Below are positions 46,366 to 57,561 of a stretch of 64,000 nucleotides of DNA, piece by piece. The stretch spans positions 1-64,000 of the forward strand of contig AJFK01000142.1 in assembly GCA_000467715.1 (NCBI GenBank), in the 5' to 3' direction. Source of the stretch: Hysterium pulicare CBS 123377 (Eukaryota > Ascomycota > Dothideomycetes > Hysteriales > Hysteriaceae). Each line of letters begins with the position of its first letter. Within the stretch, counting starts at the first letter, position 1. The notes beneath the pieces were generated by a model. That model saw nothing but the letters and a program-made list of their open reading frames with translations. It was not told the DNA's origin and did no database searches. Made by a program: the position numbers and the translations under genes.

Positions 46366-46645
46366 TTTTACTCTCTGATGTATATTGCCTTGGGAAAATT
46401 GGAGCGTTGCTCTGTATTAGGAGTTTCAGTGATATTTCGTCTACAAGCGTTGGGGCGTAAATGAGTACACGTTGTATTGTTTATATCCTGTATTGATAGC
46501 TGGCTTTGAGGACTACTTCTATTGTTTTGCCAGCACCTCTTGTCCCTCTTGATTGGTAGTGTGATGCCGAGGATGGGGTTTGGTCGCATTACTTTCCATT
46601 GAGCAACTCTAGTTGATGGTCAACTAATACGATGCATTTCTACAC

Positions 46646-46653
46646 CACGTGAC
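46646..46653 (+). promoter_or_regulatory. CACGTGAC element upstream of RPL12
   Basis: CACGTGAC, 133 bases before the RPL12 start codon. The same octamer occurs in the RPA1 and PHB2 promoters. Confidence 0.4.
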
Positions 46654-46785
46654 TCTATAAGTTTCCAAAGTAGTATAGCGTCCGCCAAGATTCACAGCTC
46701 GCTTAAGTGGCACACCAATTCTCAAATCCCAATCCGCACCGCACCCAACTTCAAACTTCAAGATTGCTTTCCACACGCTATCGCT

Positions 46786-47406
46786 ATGCCGCCAAAGTTC
46801 GATCCGAGCGAAGTCAAGGTCATCCACCTCAGGGCCACGGGTGGTGAGGTCGGTGCCAGTTCAGCCCTCGCTCCAAAAATTGGCCCGCTAGGATTGAGTC
46901 CGAAAAAGGTCGGAGAAGACATTGCGAAAGCTACAGGTGACTGGGTGAGTGACAGACAGCCGAAGAAAGTGGGCATAGTTACAAATTTACTGATCAAACC
47001 TTTTCCTCTCAATGTAGAAGGGTCTACGCGTCACAGTCAAGTTGACCATCCAAAATCGACAAGCTGCCGTCTCGGTTGTGCCGTCTGCGTCGTCCCTCGT
47101 CATTAAAGCGCTCAAAGAGCCACCGCGCGACCGAAAGAAGGAGAAGAACATAAAGCACACGAAATCCATTCCACTAGACGAGATCATCGAGATTGCGAGG
47201 ACAATGCGCTTCAAGAGTATGGCGAAGGATTTATCCGGCACAGTCAAGGAGATTCTTGGAACGGCTTTTAGCACTGGCTGCCAGGTGGATGGAAGGAGCC
47301 CTAAAGACGTGACCGATGATATCAACTCAGGAGAGATCGAGAGTATGTGAAGATCACTTGTTGTTGGAATTAGGATGCTAACCCTAAATTAGTTCCCGAC
47401 GAGTGA
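46786..47406 (+). CDS. rpl12: 60S ribosomal protein L12 (uL11)
   Basis: Component of the large-subunit GTPase-associated stalk base. Exons 46786-46944, 47018-47342 and 47393-47406 give 165 residues, exactly the usual eukaryotic length. The sequence [20 protein letters not shown], then [20 protein letters not shown], then [20 protein letters not shown] and [18 protein letters not shown] is near-identical to other fungal L12. The last exon adds only IPDE after a split Ile codon. The first intron is 73 nt, a common place for an intron in fungal RPL12. Very sure. Confidence 0.97.
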
Positions 47407-48224
47407 ACGGTGCTGGCGGGAGAGAATGGGTTTCAAGTGTGAGCTCTGCCACATAAGGATACCTAGAGAGTCGCAAGTGGCAATGGACTGGCGTACGGAA
47501 AGCATTTTAGGCCTTGTTCTCACATGTAGTCGTAGTTCGACGACAAAAGGCAGCTCTTTAATCATTTCAGAGTTGTGCAGTCCTTAGTAGGATCACAAGT
47601 GAGACTAGATCCGCATCCGCCTCCTCAGATAACTGTAATCCAGATTTTTGCTTATCTTGACTGCTGCGACTGCTACACGAGGCATTACTGCTATATCGGA
47701 CTTTACGACACATTTGTAGACAACGCGAAGGGAATAGTGGGGTTTTGAAAATACAAAATAACATGACCGTCTTTGAATTAAAGGTCACGAGCACCTTTAT
47801 GAGCACCACTTATAGGTTGAGTGCGATTCAATACCCCAGTATATTTTCAAGATTCAAGAAAACTGTCTCCTTCGAAACGCTTTATCACTCTGTTCGGTAA
47901 ATTTATTTGATAGAGGGACTAGGATTCCCCCTAGCGGCATTTGATGGGTTAGGGAGTATGCAGGTTTGTAATTGGTAGATTGGTGGTCCATGTCGTATAA
48001 ACTCGCATATATGAAGTAAAGGTATACCGGGGCGCTGAAGGTGGGGTTAAGTTTACTCTGTAATAAGGTGCCTCGTACTTTATAACACCTGGCCCCTGCG
48101 AACTCTTAACTCCGCTCCCTAGCTCCATTTATAACTCTTACATTTCCTCAACCTCGTCCCCCGTCCGATTCTGTCTTCAATATCTTCTACACCAACCAAA
48201 ACTGTTTTATCTAAAATTAAAACC
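47407..48224. other. Intergenic spacer
   Basis: No supported gene; moderately AT-rich. The minus-strand frame 47567-47809 has no family resemblance. The last 150 bases are the CT-rich leader of the aldo-keto reductase. Confidence 0.4.
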
Positions 48225-49381
48225 ATGCCACCAACGGTCCTCTTCGGTGCCGCTAGCATCGGGGCCGGGAATTTCTCTGATACATGGACTACACCTGAGC
48301 AAGTTGCCGAACTGCTCACTTCACTAGATGAATTGGGGATTGAACGGTTGGATTCGGCGGCTGTATATCCGCCGGGCCATCACTGGCATACTGAAACTTT
48401 GCTTGGAAAGGCGAAGGCCGCGGAAAAGGAGTTCGTGATTGATAGTAAGATTTTTTATGATATGCAGCCCAGAGGGAAGGAGACGAATTTGAGTGAGGAG
48501 AATATAGAGAGTAGTACGGTGGAGAGTTTGAGGTTGTTGGGGGTGGAGAAGGTAGGGTTGGTTTCTTAATGCTTTTTTCGCATTCTATGGATAAGACTCA
48601 TCTTGCGATTCTTTTTCATGTCGATCTCTTTCGTTCGTTTTATCTCCATTGAATGCATCATTTGGAAGAGATCATAAGCTAAGTATCTTAGGTCCACATT
48701 CTCTATGCTCATGGCCCCAATCCGGAAATGCCAGCTTCCGTTACTGCTGCAGCTTTCGATAAACAGTTTCGAGCCGGCAGGTGCGAGCAAATTGGTTTAT
48801 GCAGTTACACCACCGCCCAGATGAAGGAATACCTCTCCGTTTGCGAGGAAAAAGGCTACGTCAAACCCACCGTCTACCAAGGCCTCTACAACGCTCTAGC
48901 TCGCTACACAGAAGACGATCTAGTGCCTTTACTGCGCGAGCATGGTATCGCATATTACGCGTTCAGTCCGCTGGCAGGCGGATTCCTAACTGGCAAACTA
49001 AGCGTTGAGAAGCCGCCGGAGAGAGGAACGGAAGAGGGTCTGTCAAAGCTGAATAGATTCACCGGGCCGTATTCTGCAGCGAGATTTATTCAAGGGTTCC
49101 AAGGTTCGGCTAAGCATAATGCTATGAGGCAGCTTATGCAGGTGCTCGACGGTTTGCCGGATAGGATCTCTCCTGCGGAGGCCTCGTTGCGGTGGTTGGC
49201 GCACCATTCGGTGCTGAAAGATGGTGATGGGATTATTGTGGGTGCGTCGAAGGTTAGCCAGGTTAAGAATAGTAAGGAATGGATTGAGAAGGGGCCTTTG
49301 GGGGAGGAGGCTAGGAAAGCGGTGGAAGCGGTGTGGAAGAACTCGCAAGAAGGAGAAGAGGAAGGAAAGGAGAAGTTGTAG
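48225..49381 (+). CDS. Aldo-keto reductase (aflatoxin aldehyde reductase-like, AKR7/8 type)
   Basis: NADPH-dependent reductase with a TIM-barrel fold, likely cytosolic; physiological substrate unknown. Two exons, 48225-48551 and 48692-49381, give 338 residues. The catalytic tetrad is visible: Asp43 and Tyr48 (RLDSAAVYPPG), Lys75 (VIDSKIF) and His116 (VHILYAHGP). Downstream parts include AAFDKQFRAGRCEQIGLCSY, PTVYQGLYNALAR, AYYAFSPLAGGFLTGKL and the cofactor-binding end DGIIVGASKVSQV. The C-terminal tail is Glu/Lys rich. The intron is rather long at 140 nt; the acceptor at 48690-48691 is chosen because it opens directly into VHILYAH. Confidence 0.9.
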
Positions 49382-49825
49382 GTCTTGTCGGAGAATGGCA
49401 GTGGAAAGCGGCGAGATTGTAGTACTGGGGAAGCATGATAGAGACTTCATAACTTGCCCTTTTATGTGTCTCCTTTTCTGCTTACGGATTTCATTTGGGG
49501 AGCCTCTTGCTTTATATTGGAGTCTATTGATTCCTTAGCAGCTGAAGGACCAGCAAGGTAGCAGTCACCGATATACAAGTTAGAGAAGTCACCTTTTGAA
49601 AACAAATTATCACTTATAACAAAATTCCCAGAAGTCCAAAGTCAAAATGTGAGGAAAATGGGACGAGGTCACGTGCCTCTCCATCGGAGCTTCCCCCAAC
49701 TTTTCACCGACGACTTTCTTCGTCGACCTCACCATCTCGAAAGCTTCGCTCCACCACTCCCAAGCTCCCTCATCCCATTGCACCCACGGCCAACAACACC
49801 GGGTCCACCTATCACACCTCTCATC
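49382..49825. other. Intergenic: aldo-keto reductase 3' region and PHB2 leader
   Basis: The frame that encodes prohibitin is open upstream to 49649, but the added residues do not resemble a prohibitin N terminus and include the CACGTG element, so I treat them as 5' leader. Confidence 0.5.
49668..49675 (-). promoter_or_regulatory. CACGTGAC element upstream of PHB2
   Basis: Reads GTCACGTG on the plus strand, which is CACGTGAC on the other strand, about 150 bases before the prohibitin start. Confidence 0.4.
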
Positions 49826-50977
49826 ATGTCAGGACCAGACCCTCAAGAAACGTGGCGGAGACTACAGAGTGCGCTGCAGAACGCGCAGCAATCGGGTCGT
49901 AGATTCGGAGCTGGCGGAGGAGGGAATCCGAGGAATTTGCTTGGAGGCATTGGTGGGGTTGTTCTGTTAGGGACTGGGGTAGTGGTTTTGAGTAATTCGT
50001 TGTTTAACGGTATGTTTCACTGCTTTAGCATCCCCGTTTTTTTTTGGACTCTATGTGGTGGCGGCTTCAGAGCTCCTAGAAACGAAGCCGCTGAGTACAT
50101 GCAGGAAAGATTTAGAAAAAAAAAAAGCTAATGTATGTGCGATATAGTCGACGGTGGTCACCGAGCAATCAAATACACCCGTCTAGGCGGCGTGGGCAAA
50201 GAAATCTACGCCGAAGGCACACATTTCCGAATTCCTTGGTTCGAAACCCCCATCACCTACGACGTCCGCGCCAAACCTCGCAACGTTGCATCTCTCACCG
50301 GCACCAAGGATCTCCAGATGGTCAACATCACCTGTCGTGTTCTCTCTCGGCCGCGCGTCGATGCTCTACCTCAGATATACAGGACGCTGGGTACGGACTA
50401 CGATGAGAGGGTCTTACCGAGTATTGTGAACGAGGTGCTGAAGAGTGTGGTGGCGCAATTCAATGCTAGTCAGTTGATTACGCAGCGAGAGAATGTTAGT
50501 AGGCTTGTGAGGGATAATCTTGTGCGGAGGGCGGCGAGATTTAATATCATGCTGGATGATGTTTCGTTGACGGTAAGACTCATTCCCCATCCATCCTAAT
50601 CTCTTCAAAATCCACAAGCAAGACTGACAATAATGATCCAAAAGCACCTCGCCTTCTCCCCCGAATTCACCGCCGCAGTCGAAGCCAAACAAGTCGCCCA
50701 ACAAGAAGCCCAACGCGCCGCCTTCGTCGTCGACAAAGCCCGCCAGGAGAAACAAGCCACGGTTGTCCGCGCACAGGGTGAGGCACGATCTGCCGAGCTC
50801 ATTGGTGACGCTATCAAGAAGTCCAGATCCTATGTCGATCTGAGGGAGTTCGAGAATGCGAAGAACATCGCCCAGATCCTGCAGACTAGCAATAATAAGG
50901 TCTATCTGGATACTGCGGGCTTGGGGTTGAATGTTAATCAGACTGCGAGTGATAAGGAAGCTAGAGCTAGAAAGTAG
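49826..50977 (+). CDS. phb2: Prohibitin-2
   Basis: Inner mitochondrial membrane ring-complex subunit, partner of prohibitin-1, acting in protein quality control and cristae integrity. Exons 49826-50009, 50148-50572 and 50645-50977 give 313 residues. The N terminus [13 protein letters not shown] is followed by a Gly-rich segment and a membrane anchor ([21 protein letters not shown]). The SPFH/PHB domain has [31 protein letters not shown] and [13 protein letters not shown] coiled coil follows ([19 protein letters not shown]) and the end is [16 protein letters not shown]. Intron 1 (138 nt) contains a 12-A run. Both other introns fit conserved family sequence on each side. Confidence 0.95.
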
Positions 50978-51311
50978 AGGAGGGAGAGTTGGAGTGGAAG
51001 AGGAATGAAGAAGTGAGATTGGGGAAAGACTTGTTGCAGCGATAAGGCATGTATATGTAAAAGTATCTCAGTGGGAGTGAGGTGGGGGTTTTCTCGTCCA
51101 GCGTCAGCATCATTGTCGTCCTAGCTGAAGCATAAAATTCCGCTCTTGTCATAACTAGGAAATTTATTCTTGTATCGTTACACATCCTCGCCACGCCTTC
51201 ATTCGCAGTCCATCCCACTTTTCTCAGAAAACTAATCCAAGTAGTGTCCTAAGCACAAGCTCCCTAGACCCCTTTCTACTCATGACCAATAAGCAGACAT
51301 AGACTACCTAC

Positions 51312-53553
51312 CTAAATCCTTCCCTCCCCGGCCGTGGTTCTGTCTAAATTAAATGCCGCGCTGATGAGTGCTAGATGACTGAATGCTTGAGGCGTGTTTC
51401 CTAGTTGTTCGCCGGAGCGAGCGATTTCTTCGGAAAACATGCTTAGGTGGTTGGAGTAGCTGAGCATGTTTTCGAATAAGGTTATTGCTTTTACGAGATA
51501 TTTTTCGTCGTAGGCACCGGCCTATCGTAACACAGTCAGGGAAATGTCACAAGTATTGATCACTGGGACACGAGGTTACGTACTCTTGTCAAGGCTTCAA
51601 CGAGCCAAAATGTACACATGCTGAAGGCGCCTTCTTTGCCCCCAACGCCGTCATCGCTTTTGAGCCAGTTGTATCGGTATACCAAGCCTGTACTCGTCAA
51701 GCCACCTTTTTCCGGCGGCTTCAAAATCTGCTCGAGCGTGCTCAAGAATCTCGGATCATTTGGCGCGATGAATAGAACCAGCGGTGCGATTAGCACCGCT
51801 GAATCTAGTATCTCGTTCGATTCGTAGCTCTGGATGAAAGTGCCCAGCTCTTTGTTATATCCCTTGTCCATGATATCTTCGTAGATCTCATCGCGGGTCA
51901 TCTGCCACTGCATCCGTTTCGGGCAGGGGAAACCTCGCTTTTCAGAGAGTCGGAGAGCGCGATCGATGGCTACCCATAGCATCATTTTGGAATAAACGAA
52001 ATTTTGGGTCCGGCCTCTAACTTCCCAGATCGACATGTCTTCTTCTCTCTAGATCTTGCAGACGTAATCGGTGATTTCACGGACAGACAGCCATAGGTCG
52101 TACGAGACTGGCTTTCCATATTTATTGTACAGATATATGCTGTCCATCAACTCACCATAAATATCAAGCTGCTTGTGGAATGCCGCCCCGTTACCGATGC
52201 GCACAGGTCTGCTTTCACGGTAGCCTTCCAAATGCGGTAGTTCGATTTCAGGGAGATCGGTATCTCCGCGTATACTGAACATGATAGGTAAAGCACCTTC
52301 CTTTGTCCTGGAATAGCGGAATCGATCACTGATGAAGTTCATATACGCTTCAGCTTCATCGGTAAAGCCCATTCGGAGGAGGATGTAGATTGTGAATGAG
52401 CTGTCTCGGACCCAGGAAAAGCGATAGTCCCAGTTCCTACCACCGCCAAAGTCCTCTGGGAGGGAGAATGTGGGCGCGGCGACAATGGCTCCAGTAGGTT
52501 CGTAGGTCAGAAGTTTGAGGATCATTAGGCTTCGGCTGACGACTTCTCTCCAGCGTCCTTTATATTTGCTTCGCGAGATCCAGTTGTACCAGAAACTTTG
52601 CGTGTCTTGTTGGATTTGATCGAGTAGTGGGGAGCTGATGTGATCTGCATCATCATCAATTGCTGGGTGGTCGCGAAGAACGAAGGAGACCGCTTGGCCT
52701 TCCTTAAGGTGGAACGAAGCTGTTATGCCTTCTCCCAATGGAGAATCCTCATCCATTTTGTGAAATACAATGCTGGGACAGTCGGCTTCGGGCGCCTCAC
52801 TACAGTCAAGCGTCGCGTTCAGCTCCAGAGAGAGATCCTCGGACTTGAAGATTACTCTTTGACGGATTTCGCCTTTGGCTGACGCTTCATGTTGCAATAT
52901 TCTTGTGGTGTGCTTATCTTGGGCGTAGTCTACACGTATGTTAGTCATTTGGTATTAGAAGCAATGTTAAGGGGGCTATGGCTTGACTTACTAAAGGCAG
53001 GAAATACTTCCACTTCAACATCAACTTCGCCCCGAATGCATTCTACTCGTCTGACCAGCCACTTCTTAAGGATATCCCTGTTAGGCGTTACCTCAAGCTT
53101 TCCTTTCCCAGCCGCAGCATTGTTCTGCGCCTGAGCGGCTCGGATTTTTGCATTGGGCCGAGGGAAGAAATCAATGAGATTCATCACTCCATCCTCATGA
53201 AGATATCTGGTCTGGAGGATGTTACTACTCGGTAGATATTGCTGCTTCGTGGTTAACTTCAACCCTTCTTTTGGACTAATAGCGAAGTATCCGCCTTTGG
53301 TCTTGTCAAGAAGCCGGCAGAAGACTGAAGGTGAGTCGAACTCTGGCCAACACATGAAGTCGAGACTTCCATCCGTTGCGATCATGGCGCATGTTCTCAT
53401 GTTTCCAATGAGGCCATAGTCTTCAATCTATATGATGTGAGATGAATACCGCTTCATATTTTGATAAGTACTTACAGGCATGTAGCCGGTCAACGACCGC
53501 ATAGCTGTGGGGTCATTTCCGCCCTTTGAATGTTTTCGAGCATGTCTATCCAT
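51312..53553 (-). CDS. Glycoside hydrolase family 15 (glucoamylase/trehalase-like), with in-frame TAG
   Basis: (Alpha/alpha)6-barrel glycosidase-like protein of the cytosolic GH15 group found in many fungi. Exons on the minus strand: 53476-53553, 52992-53427, 51584-52929 and 51312-51521, 690 codons with the final stop. Family text: [20 protein letters not shown] and [30 protein letters not shown] across intron 2; [17 protein letters not shown] in the core; [19 protein letters not shown] and [12 protein letters not shown] further on. The frame is interrupted by one TAG at 52049-52051 (codon 465), between VCKI and [10 protein letters not shown]. Both sides match the family and lie in one frame, and no intron can remove the stop. 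Either the gene is inactivated, the stop is read through, or a base is wrong. No signal peptide. Confidence 0.82.
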
Positions 53554-54337
53554 TGTCCAGGGATGGGTGCAGAGTGCGACGGAATTGGGGCGTATACTGC
53601 AGGGGGAATGATATATCTCTTTGAATTGCCGTTAATCAGCTTCGATGATGACAGGACGAGGACCTGGGCGTTCCTACCTGGGAGTCGTATCCAATTCCCA
53701 AAGAACTACGTCATCATTGTTGCACGGGAAGTTTATATCTACCTATGTTCAGAATACCAGACTTGATAAGGCATGAAATATTGAGTGTTTTGATTGACGC
53801 TCGATTAAGATCAAGTTTATGTACTAGGGCGATGGGTGGAAAATCGTTGTTCCGTCCCATTCGTTCACGTCAGGTCTCTCCTTAGCACACACGGGTGTCG
53901 TTTCGGAGGGTGGGCTCGCGTCTACCACCTTCTTTACCACCAGCCTACAAAGCAGATTTGGGCTCTGTACAAGACTCAAAAGAAAGTTGCCATGCTTATG
54001 GCTACTCAGAAAGTCTCATGCGGAATGGATGCTTTCTAGACTTGTACATCCGAGTTCGCACTACGACGAATACTGGCACCCGCTGTGGCATGGTTAAACA
54101 CATTTGATTAACATTTTCTTCGCTGCTCTTTCTCTCCTCCTTTGTTCCTGCCATATACGCTTCGCTGCAATGAATGCTGCGGATGAATAATTCCCAGTTA
54201 AATCGCCCGCTTTCACAACTGAATTTGAGCCGCCATCTGTCCTCCAAACATCTTGAATTAGCCCAAATCGATCATTGTTATAGTCCAGAAACCAACGGCC
54301 CCATTTCAGACCGAATATGCGGCGCACGTACTCTGGC
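53554..54337. other. Spacer between GH15 and F-box gene 1
   Basis: No clear gene on the plus strand. On the minus strand 54094-54354 is open and may be a displaced tail of F-box gene 1 (see findings). Confidence 0.4.
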
Positions 54338-55618
54338 TTAATGGCCGGGCACACTGTGCTTCCAGTCCTTCAGGCATCTTGGAAAAGCCACTCCGCCGGT
54401 TACATCGCAGTGCATCAGATCATAATACTGGTACATGATCGAAAGCCCCAATGAAAGTTCCTCTCTACCTCTCCAGAAGGCGCAATGGCTAGTAAGCCCT
54501 CCTCTTCGCGATGGGCGTGTTGAACCCCTTCTCACACAAAGAGAGCCAAGACTCCTGAAAAAGACCGCCTTCAGGTTGGTCATAGAGCTCATCTGAACAA
54601 AAATCTCTTCCCAAGTCGTGTCCATGCTCTTGACTTGATAATTTTGGTCCACATCCATCAGAAGAACCCGGTCAAGATGCATTTCCTCCAGGTTGTACAA
54701 GTGTTCTGCGAGGAAATATTTGAAGCGGTCGAATCTGACTTGGCAATCGACCAGTTTGATATAGCGAAGATGTGTGAAGTTCCTCACGCTGAGGTTTTGC
54801 CCGTCAAAGAAATCCATCTTAATGATGCAAAGTCCCTGGATATATGCAGGGTGCAGCATGATCCGGCGGTTCTGTGAGAGCCACTGTACTCCAGCCGGTA
54901 TCGAGACTTGTAATTTATTGACTGTGGAGAGAAGGTGAAGGTCGTGGGGCAGTGCACCCGCTGGGTTTTCGAAGAAATCGCCCAGGCGCGGCCACCTGGT
55001 CAAATTGCAGCAGACCTCGATTCGCACTGGTCTGAGCCGAGCTTTCTCGACGATGTCGAATATCCGAGCCGGATTGTCTTGTTTGAGGATCTGGAGATCA
55101 TATAAGTCATCCTGAGGCATTAATCCCAACTGTCGGGCAATGACCCGTTCGCTCAAGTCATGTCGCATCCCGCCAGAGAAATCTGGATTTCCATGGACGA
55201 TATCGTTCGTGATGATGATGGTCTGCAAGTTTTTCAGGCCTGCAATGATCTTCCCGAGGACGAAGACGTCCCAGCCTGCCTGACGCATGCCATTCTGGTT
55301 TCTAGCCAGCTCAACGAGACCGAATAACTTATACCGCAACATCGACGGGCTACTGTCGTTGAGGATTTCCGTTCTAATACACAGAGTACGTACAAATGGC
55401 GAGAGATCCCGATGTTGAGATATATCTTCGACGGTTTCGAGGCTCAATGGCGTCAACATACAGCGGATGGAGGTGAAGAAGCGGGTCCCAAATTGGTAGA
55501 GAGTTTTCTTGGCCAAGGTGTTGCAGCTGCATCGGAGTGAAATGATTTCGTCGTCGTCGAGGTAGTCGCAGATGAGATTGACCAGCTCGCCGGCCAAGCT
55601 CAGGATGTTCGTTCTCAT
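54338..55618 (-). CDS. F-box protein, cluster member 1
   Basis: Single-exon frame of 426 residues. The N terminus is a degenerate F-box (LAGELVNLICDYLDDDEII SL, then RCSCNTLAKKTLYQFGTRFF), expected to bind Skp1 in SCF ubiquitin ligases. Next comes the cluster-specific block LTPLSLETVEDISQHRDLSPFV. The rest has irregular leucine-rich spacing (LHLLSTVNKLQVSIP, FTHLRYIKLVDCQVRF, LYNLEEMHLDRVLL, MSSMTNLKAVFF), which may form a substrate-binding solenoid. Target unknown. It is the most divergent of the four paralogues in 54-62 kb. Just after its stop another minus-strand frame stays open for 80 codons, so the end may be truncated by a frameshift. Confidence 0.75.
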   Translation of the reverse strand: MRTNILSLAGELVNLICDYLDDDEIISLRCSCNTLAKKTLYQFGTRFFTSIRCMLTPLSLETVEDISQHRDLSPFVRTLCIRTEILNDSSPSMLRYKLFGLVELARNQNGMRQAGWDVFVLGKIIAGLKNLQTIIITNDIVHGNPDFSGGMRHDLSERVIARQLGLMPQDDLYDLQILKQDNPARIFDIVEKARLRPVRIEVCCNLTRWPRLGDFFENPAGALPHDLHLLSTVNKLQVSIPAGVQWLSQNRRIMLHPAYIQGLCIIKMDFFDGQNLSVRNFTHLRYIKLVDCQVRFDRFKYFLAEHLYNLEEMHLDRVLLMDVDQNYQVKSMDTTWEEIFVQMSSMTNLKAVFFRSLGSLCVRRGSTRPSRRGGLTSHCAFWRGREELSLGLSIMYQYYDLMHCDVTGGVAFPRCLKDWKHSVPGH

Positions 55619-56133
55619 CCTGCAGTGTGGGATAGAGTGAGGCGATCAAGAGGAATTTCGAACAAAATCAGAAGGTATGTTGATCAAAGTTGTTGGCATG
55701 TTTCAAAATCAATGCTCAGGTGAGTCACTTGTTACTAGGACGACCGTGACTGACGTTAATGTTGCCCGGTGACATGGCGCTTCTCCACCTTCACTTGACC
55801 ATGGCTGTAGGAGGGAGTTTTCTACAAAGGAAAGTAAGTTTCACTTCTTGTACTTCACAAAGATTTAAACAATTGGAAAATCACCATCATATCGGCGGCA
55901 TACTTGCACATACTATGCAAATAGCTTATATCCTCCACTCTCCTTACACCCACCTTTCAACTAAATTTTCTTTACAACAGGTCAGGTAATAACTACGCGA
56001 ATACTCACACGCAGCTCGCGCGCACCATCCTCTCGATCCCCAATCTAACGTAGCCATCTGGCTACCGACCGCAATTCAGCTGTGCGCCACTCCACAAAGC
56101 CACCTCTCGTCCTCAACGCCAGCCTCCATCAAC
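55619..56133. promoter_or_regulatory. Divergent spacer between F-box genes 1 and 2
   Basis: 515 bases between two divergent start codons; presumably holds both promoters. No element recognised. Confidence 0.35.
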
Positions 56134-57561
56134 ATGGACTCCAAACTTCTGCACCTTCCTGGGGAACTTATATCCTGCATTTGCGAACACCTGGATGACT
56201 ACAAGGATGTTTCGTCTTTTCGACTCAGTTGCAAGGATATCAAGGAAAAGTCCTCGTTCTCTTTCGGGTCCCGACACTTTCGCCAAATTACGATTATACT
56301 CAGTCCAATTTCCCTTAGAAAATTCTCCGAGATTTCGTCTCATCAGGAGTACTCGAAGCATGTTGAGACTGTAATTGTGGGAACAGACCGTCTAGCTAGC
56401 CGCCTCCTATTCAATAATTTCGATAGGATCACGGGCGGCAGAATACGTGCAAATCTCGAGATCGAAGACCCAGACCTTTCTTTATCGTTTCAGCGATCGA
56501 CAGCCCAGCAGCTTGCATACTTCAAATTACTGGCTGAGCAACAGACTATGGAGAAATCAAACTCGGACATCAAAATCCTAGCAGAAGCCCTGCAAAACCT
56601 TCCCAAAATCAACAAGCTAGTTGTCCGAGGTGCACCTATCCATGTAATGGGAACCTGGTTAGGATATTGTGGTGTCAACGAGCTTGCAAGACTCAGCCAG
56701 ACTCCATGGGAACGTCGACCATCAATATGCACCAACCAGACTAGCAAAACCCCTGGTCGAGCCTGCAACACGGTTATACAAGCACTACATCTCAGTGGCC
56801 TTCAAGGCATAAAACTCGACTTCGAGCTTAGCCGCGCCCATTATTTCTACGCGTACGGCGACCTATGGGATTTGCAGTGTATGGCCTGGCGCAATCTCGC
56901 TAGGCACAATCTGTCAAACATGTCATGGGAGATCGACAGGCGCAACTCGTTCTCTCAAGACGTGTTGGCTGATATCACGAAACTTGAAGTGCTCTCCATT
57001 AATTGGTATAGAGGGTTTGAGGCTCCGACAGGGGAACAACTACAGTCTCAATGGCCGGCAGCTGGACCAGAGTGCCGAATATGCACTTACATCGGACTTC
57101 AACGCTTGGAGTTGTTTGGCGGGGCCTTCATATCTCAAGTGCTGACGAAGTTTCTGCAAGCCCACGCAAGTACTCTCTTCAGACTCAGTATGCGCTTCTG
57201 CAAGATCGTAGGAGACACCTGGATTCGCGCATTTACAGCGATACTAGGAATGCCAAACGTTCACTCGTTGTTCCTCATGAGCCTGGAGTGCGAAGAAGCT
57301 GCCGGAGAACAAGAGAACAAGTTATACACCACAAACGGCTTTATAGAGAAAAGCTTCCGCGCCACGATCGATCTCAGCAATGAAGAGATCTCCAAAGGAT
57401 TAGAGCTCGTGATCGCGAACTATACAACCTGGGATGAACCAGAGCTTCTTGATCCAAGCGATGGTACTAGATGCGTTGTTGATTTCGCAACGTGTAAACT
57501 TGCGCTGCACAGCAAGTACTTCTGTCTACCTAAAACTCTGAAAGACGAATACAAGGTCTAG
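56134..57561 (+). CDS. F-box protein, cluster member 2
   Basis: Single-exon frame of 475 residues. The F-box starts at residue 6 (LHLPGELISCICEHLDDYKD) and is followed by FRLSCKDIKEKSSFSFGSRHF and the block ILSPISLRKFSEISSHQEYSKHVETV shared by all members (given here in part as LSPISLRKFSEISSHQE). The middle contains YCGVNELARLSQTPWERRPS, which closely matches member 3 at YCGVNELARRSLTPFKYRPS. Leucine-rich segments follow (LQRLELFGGAFIS, LFRLSMRFCKIVGDTW). The end has GLELVIANYTTWDEPEL and VVDFATCKLAL. Likely an SCF substrate receptor; target unknown. No introns needed. Confidence 0.82.
   Translation: MDSKLLHLPGELISCICEHLDDYKDVSSFRLSCKDIKEKSSFSFGSRHFRQITIILSPISLRKFSEISSHQEYSKHVETVIVGTDRLASRLLFNNFDRITGGRIRANLEIEDPDLSLSFQRSTAQQLAYFKLLAEQQTMEKSNSDIKILAEALQNLPKINKLVVRGAPIHVMGTWLGYCGVNELARLSQTPWERRPSICTNQTSKTPGRACNTVIQALHLSGLQGIKLDFELSRAHYFYAYGDLWDLQCMAWRNLARHNLSNMSWEIDRRNSFSQDVLADITKLEVLSINWYRGFEAPTGEQLQSQWPAAGPECRICTYIGLQRLELFGGAFISQVLTKFLQAHASTLFRLSMRFCKIVGDTWIRAFTAILGMPNVHSLFLMSLECEEAAGEQENKLYTTNGFIEKSFRATIDLSNEEISKGLELVIANYTTWDEPELLDPSDGTRCVVDFATCKLALHSKYFCLPKTLKDEYKV

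Noticed and set aside
49649-49825. In-frame N-terminal extension of prohibitin-2
   Set aside because: No likeness to prohibitins, and it contains a promoter-type CACGTG element; taken as 5' leader.
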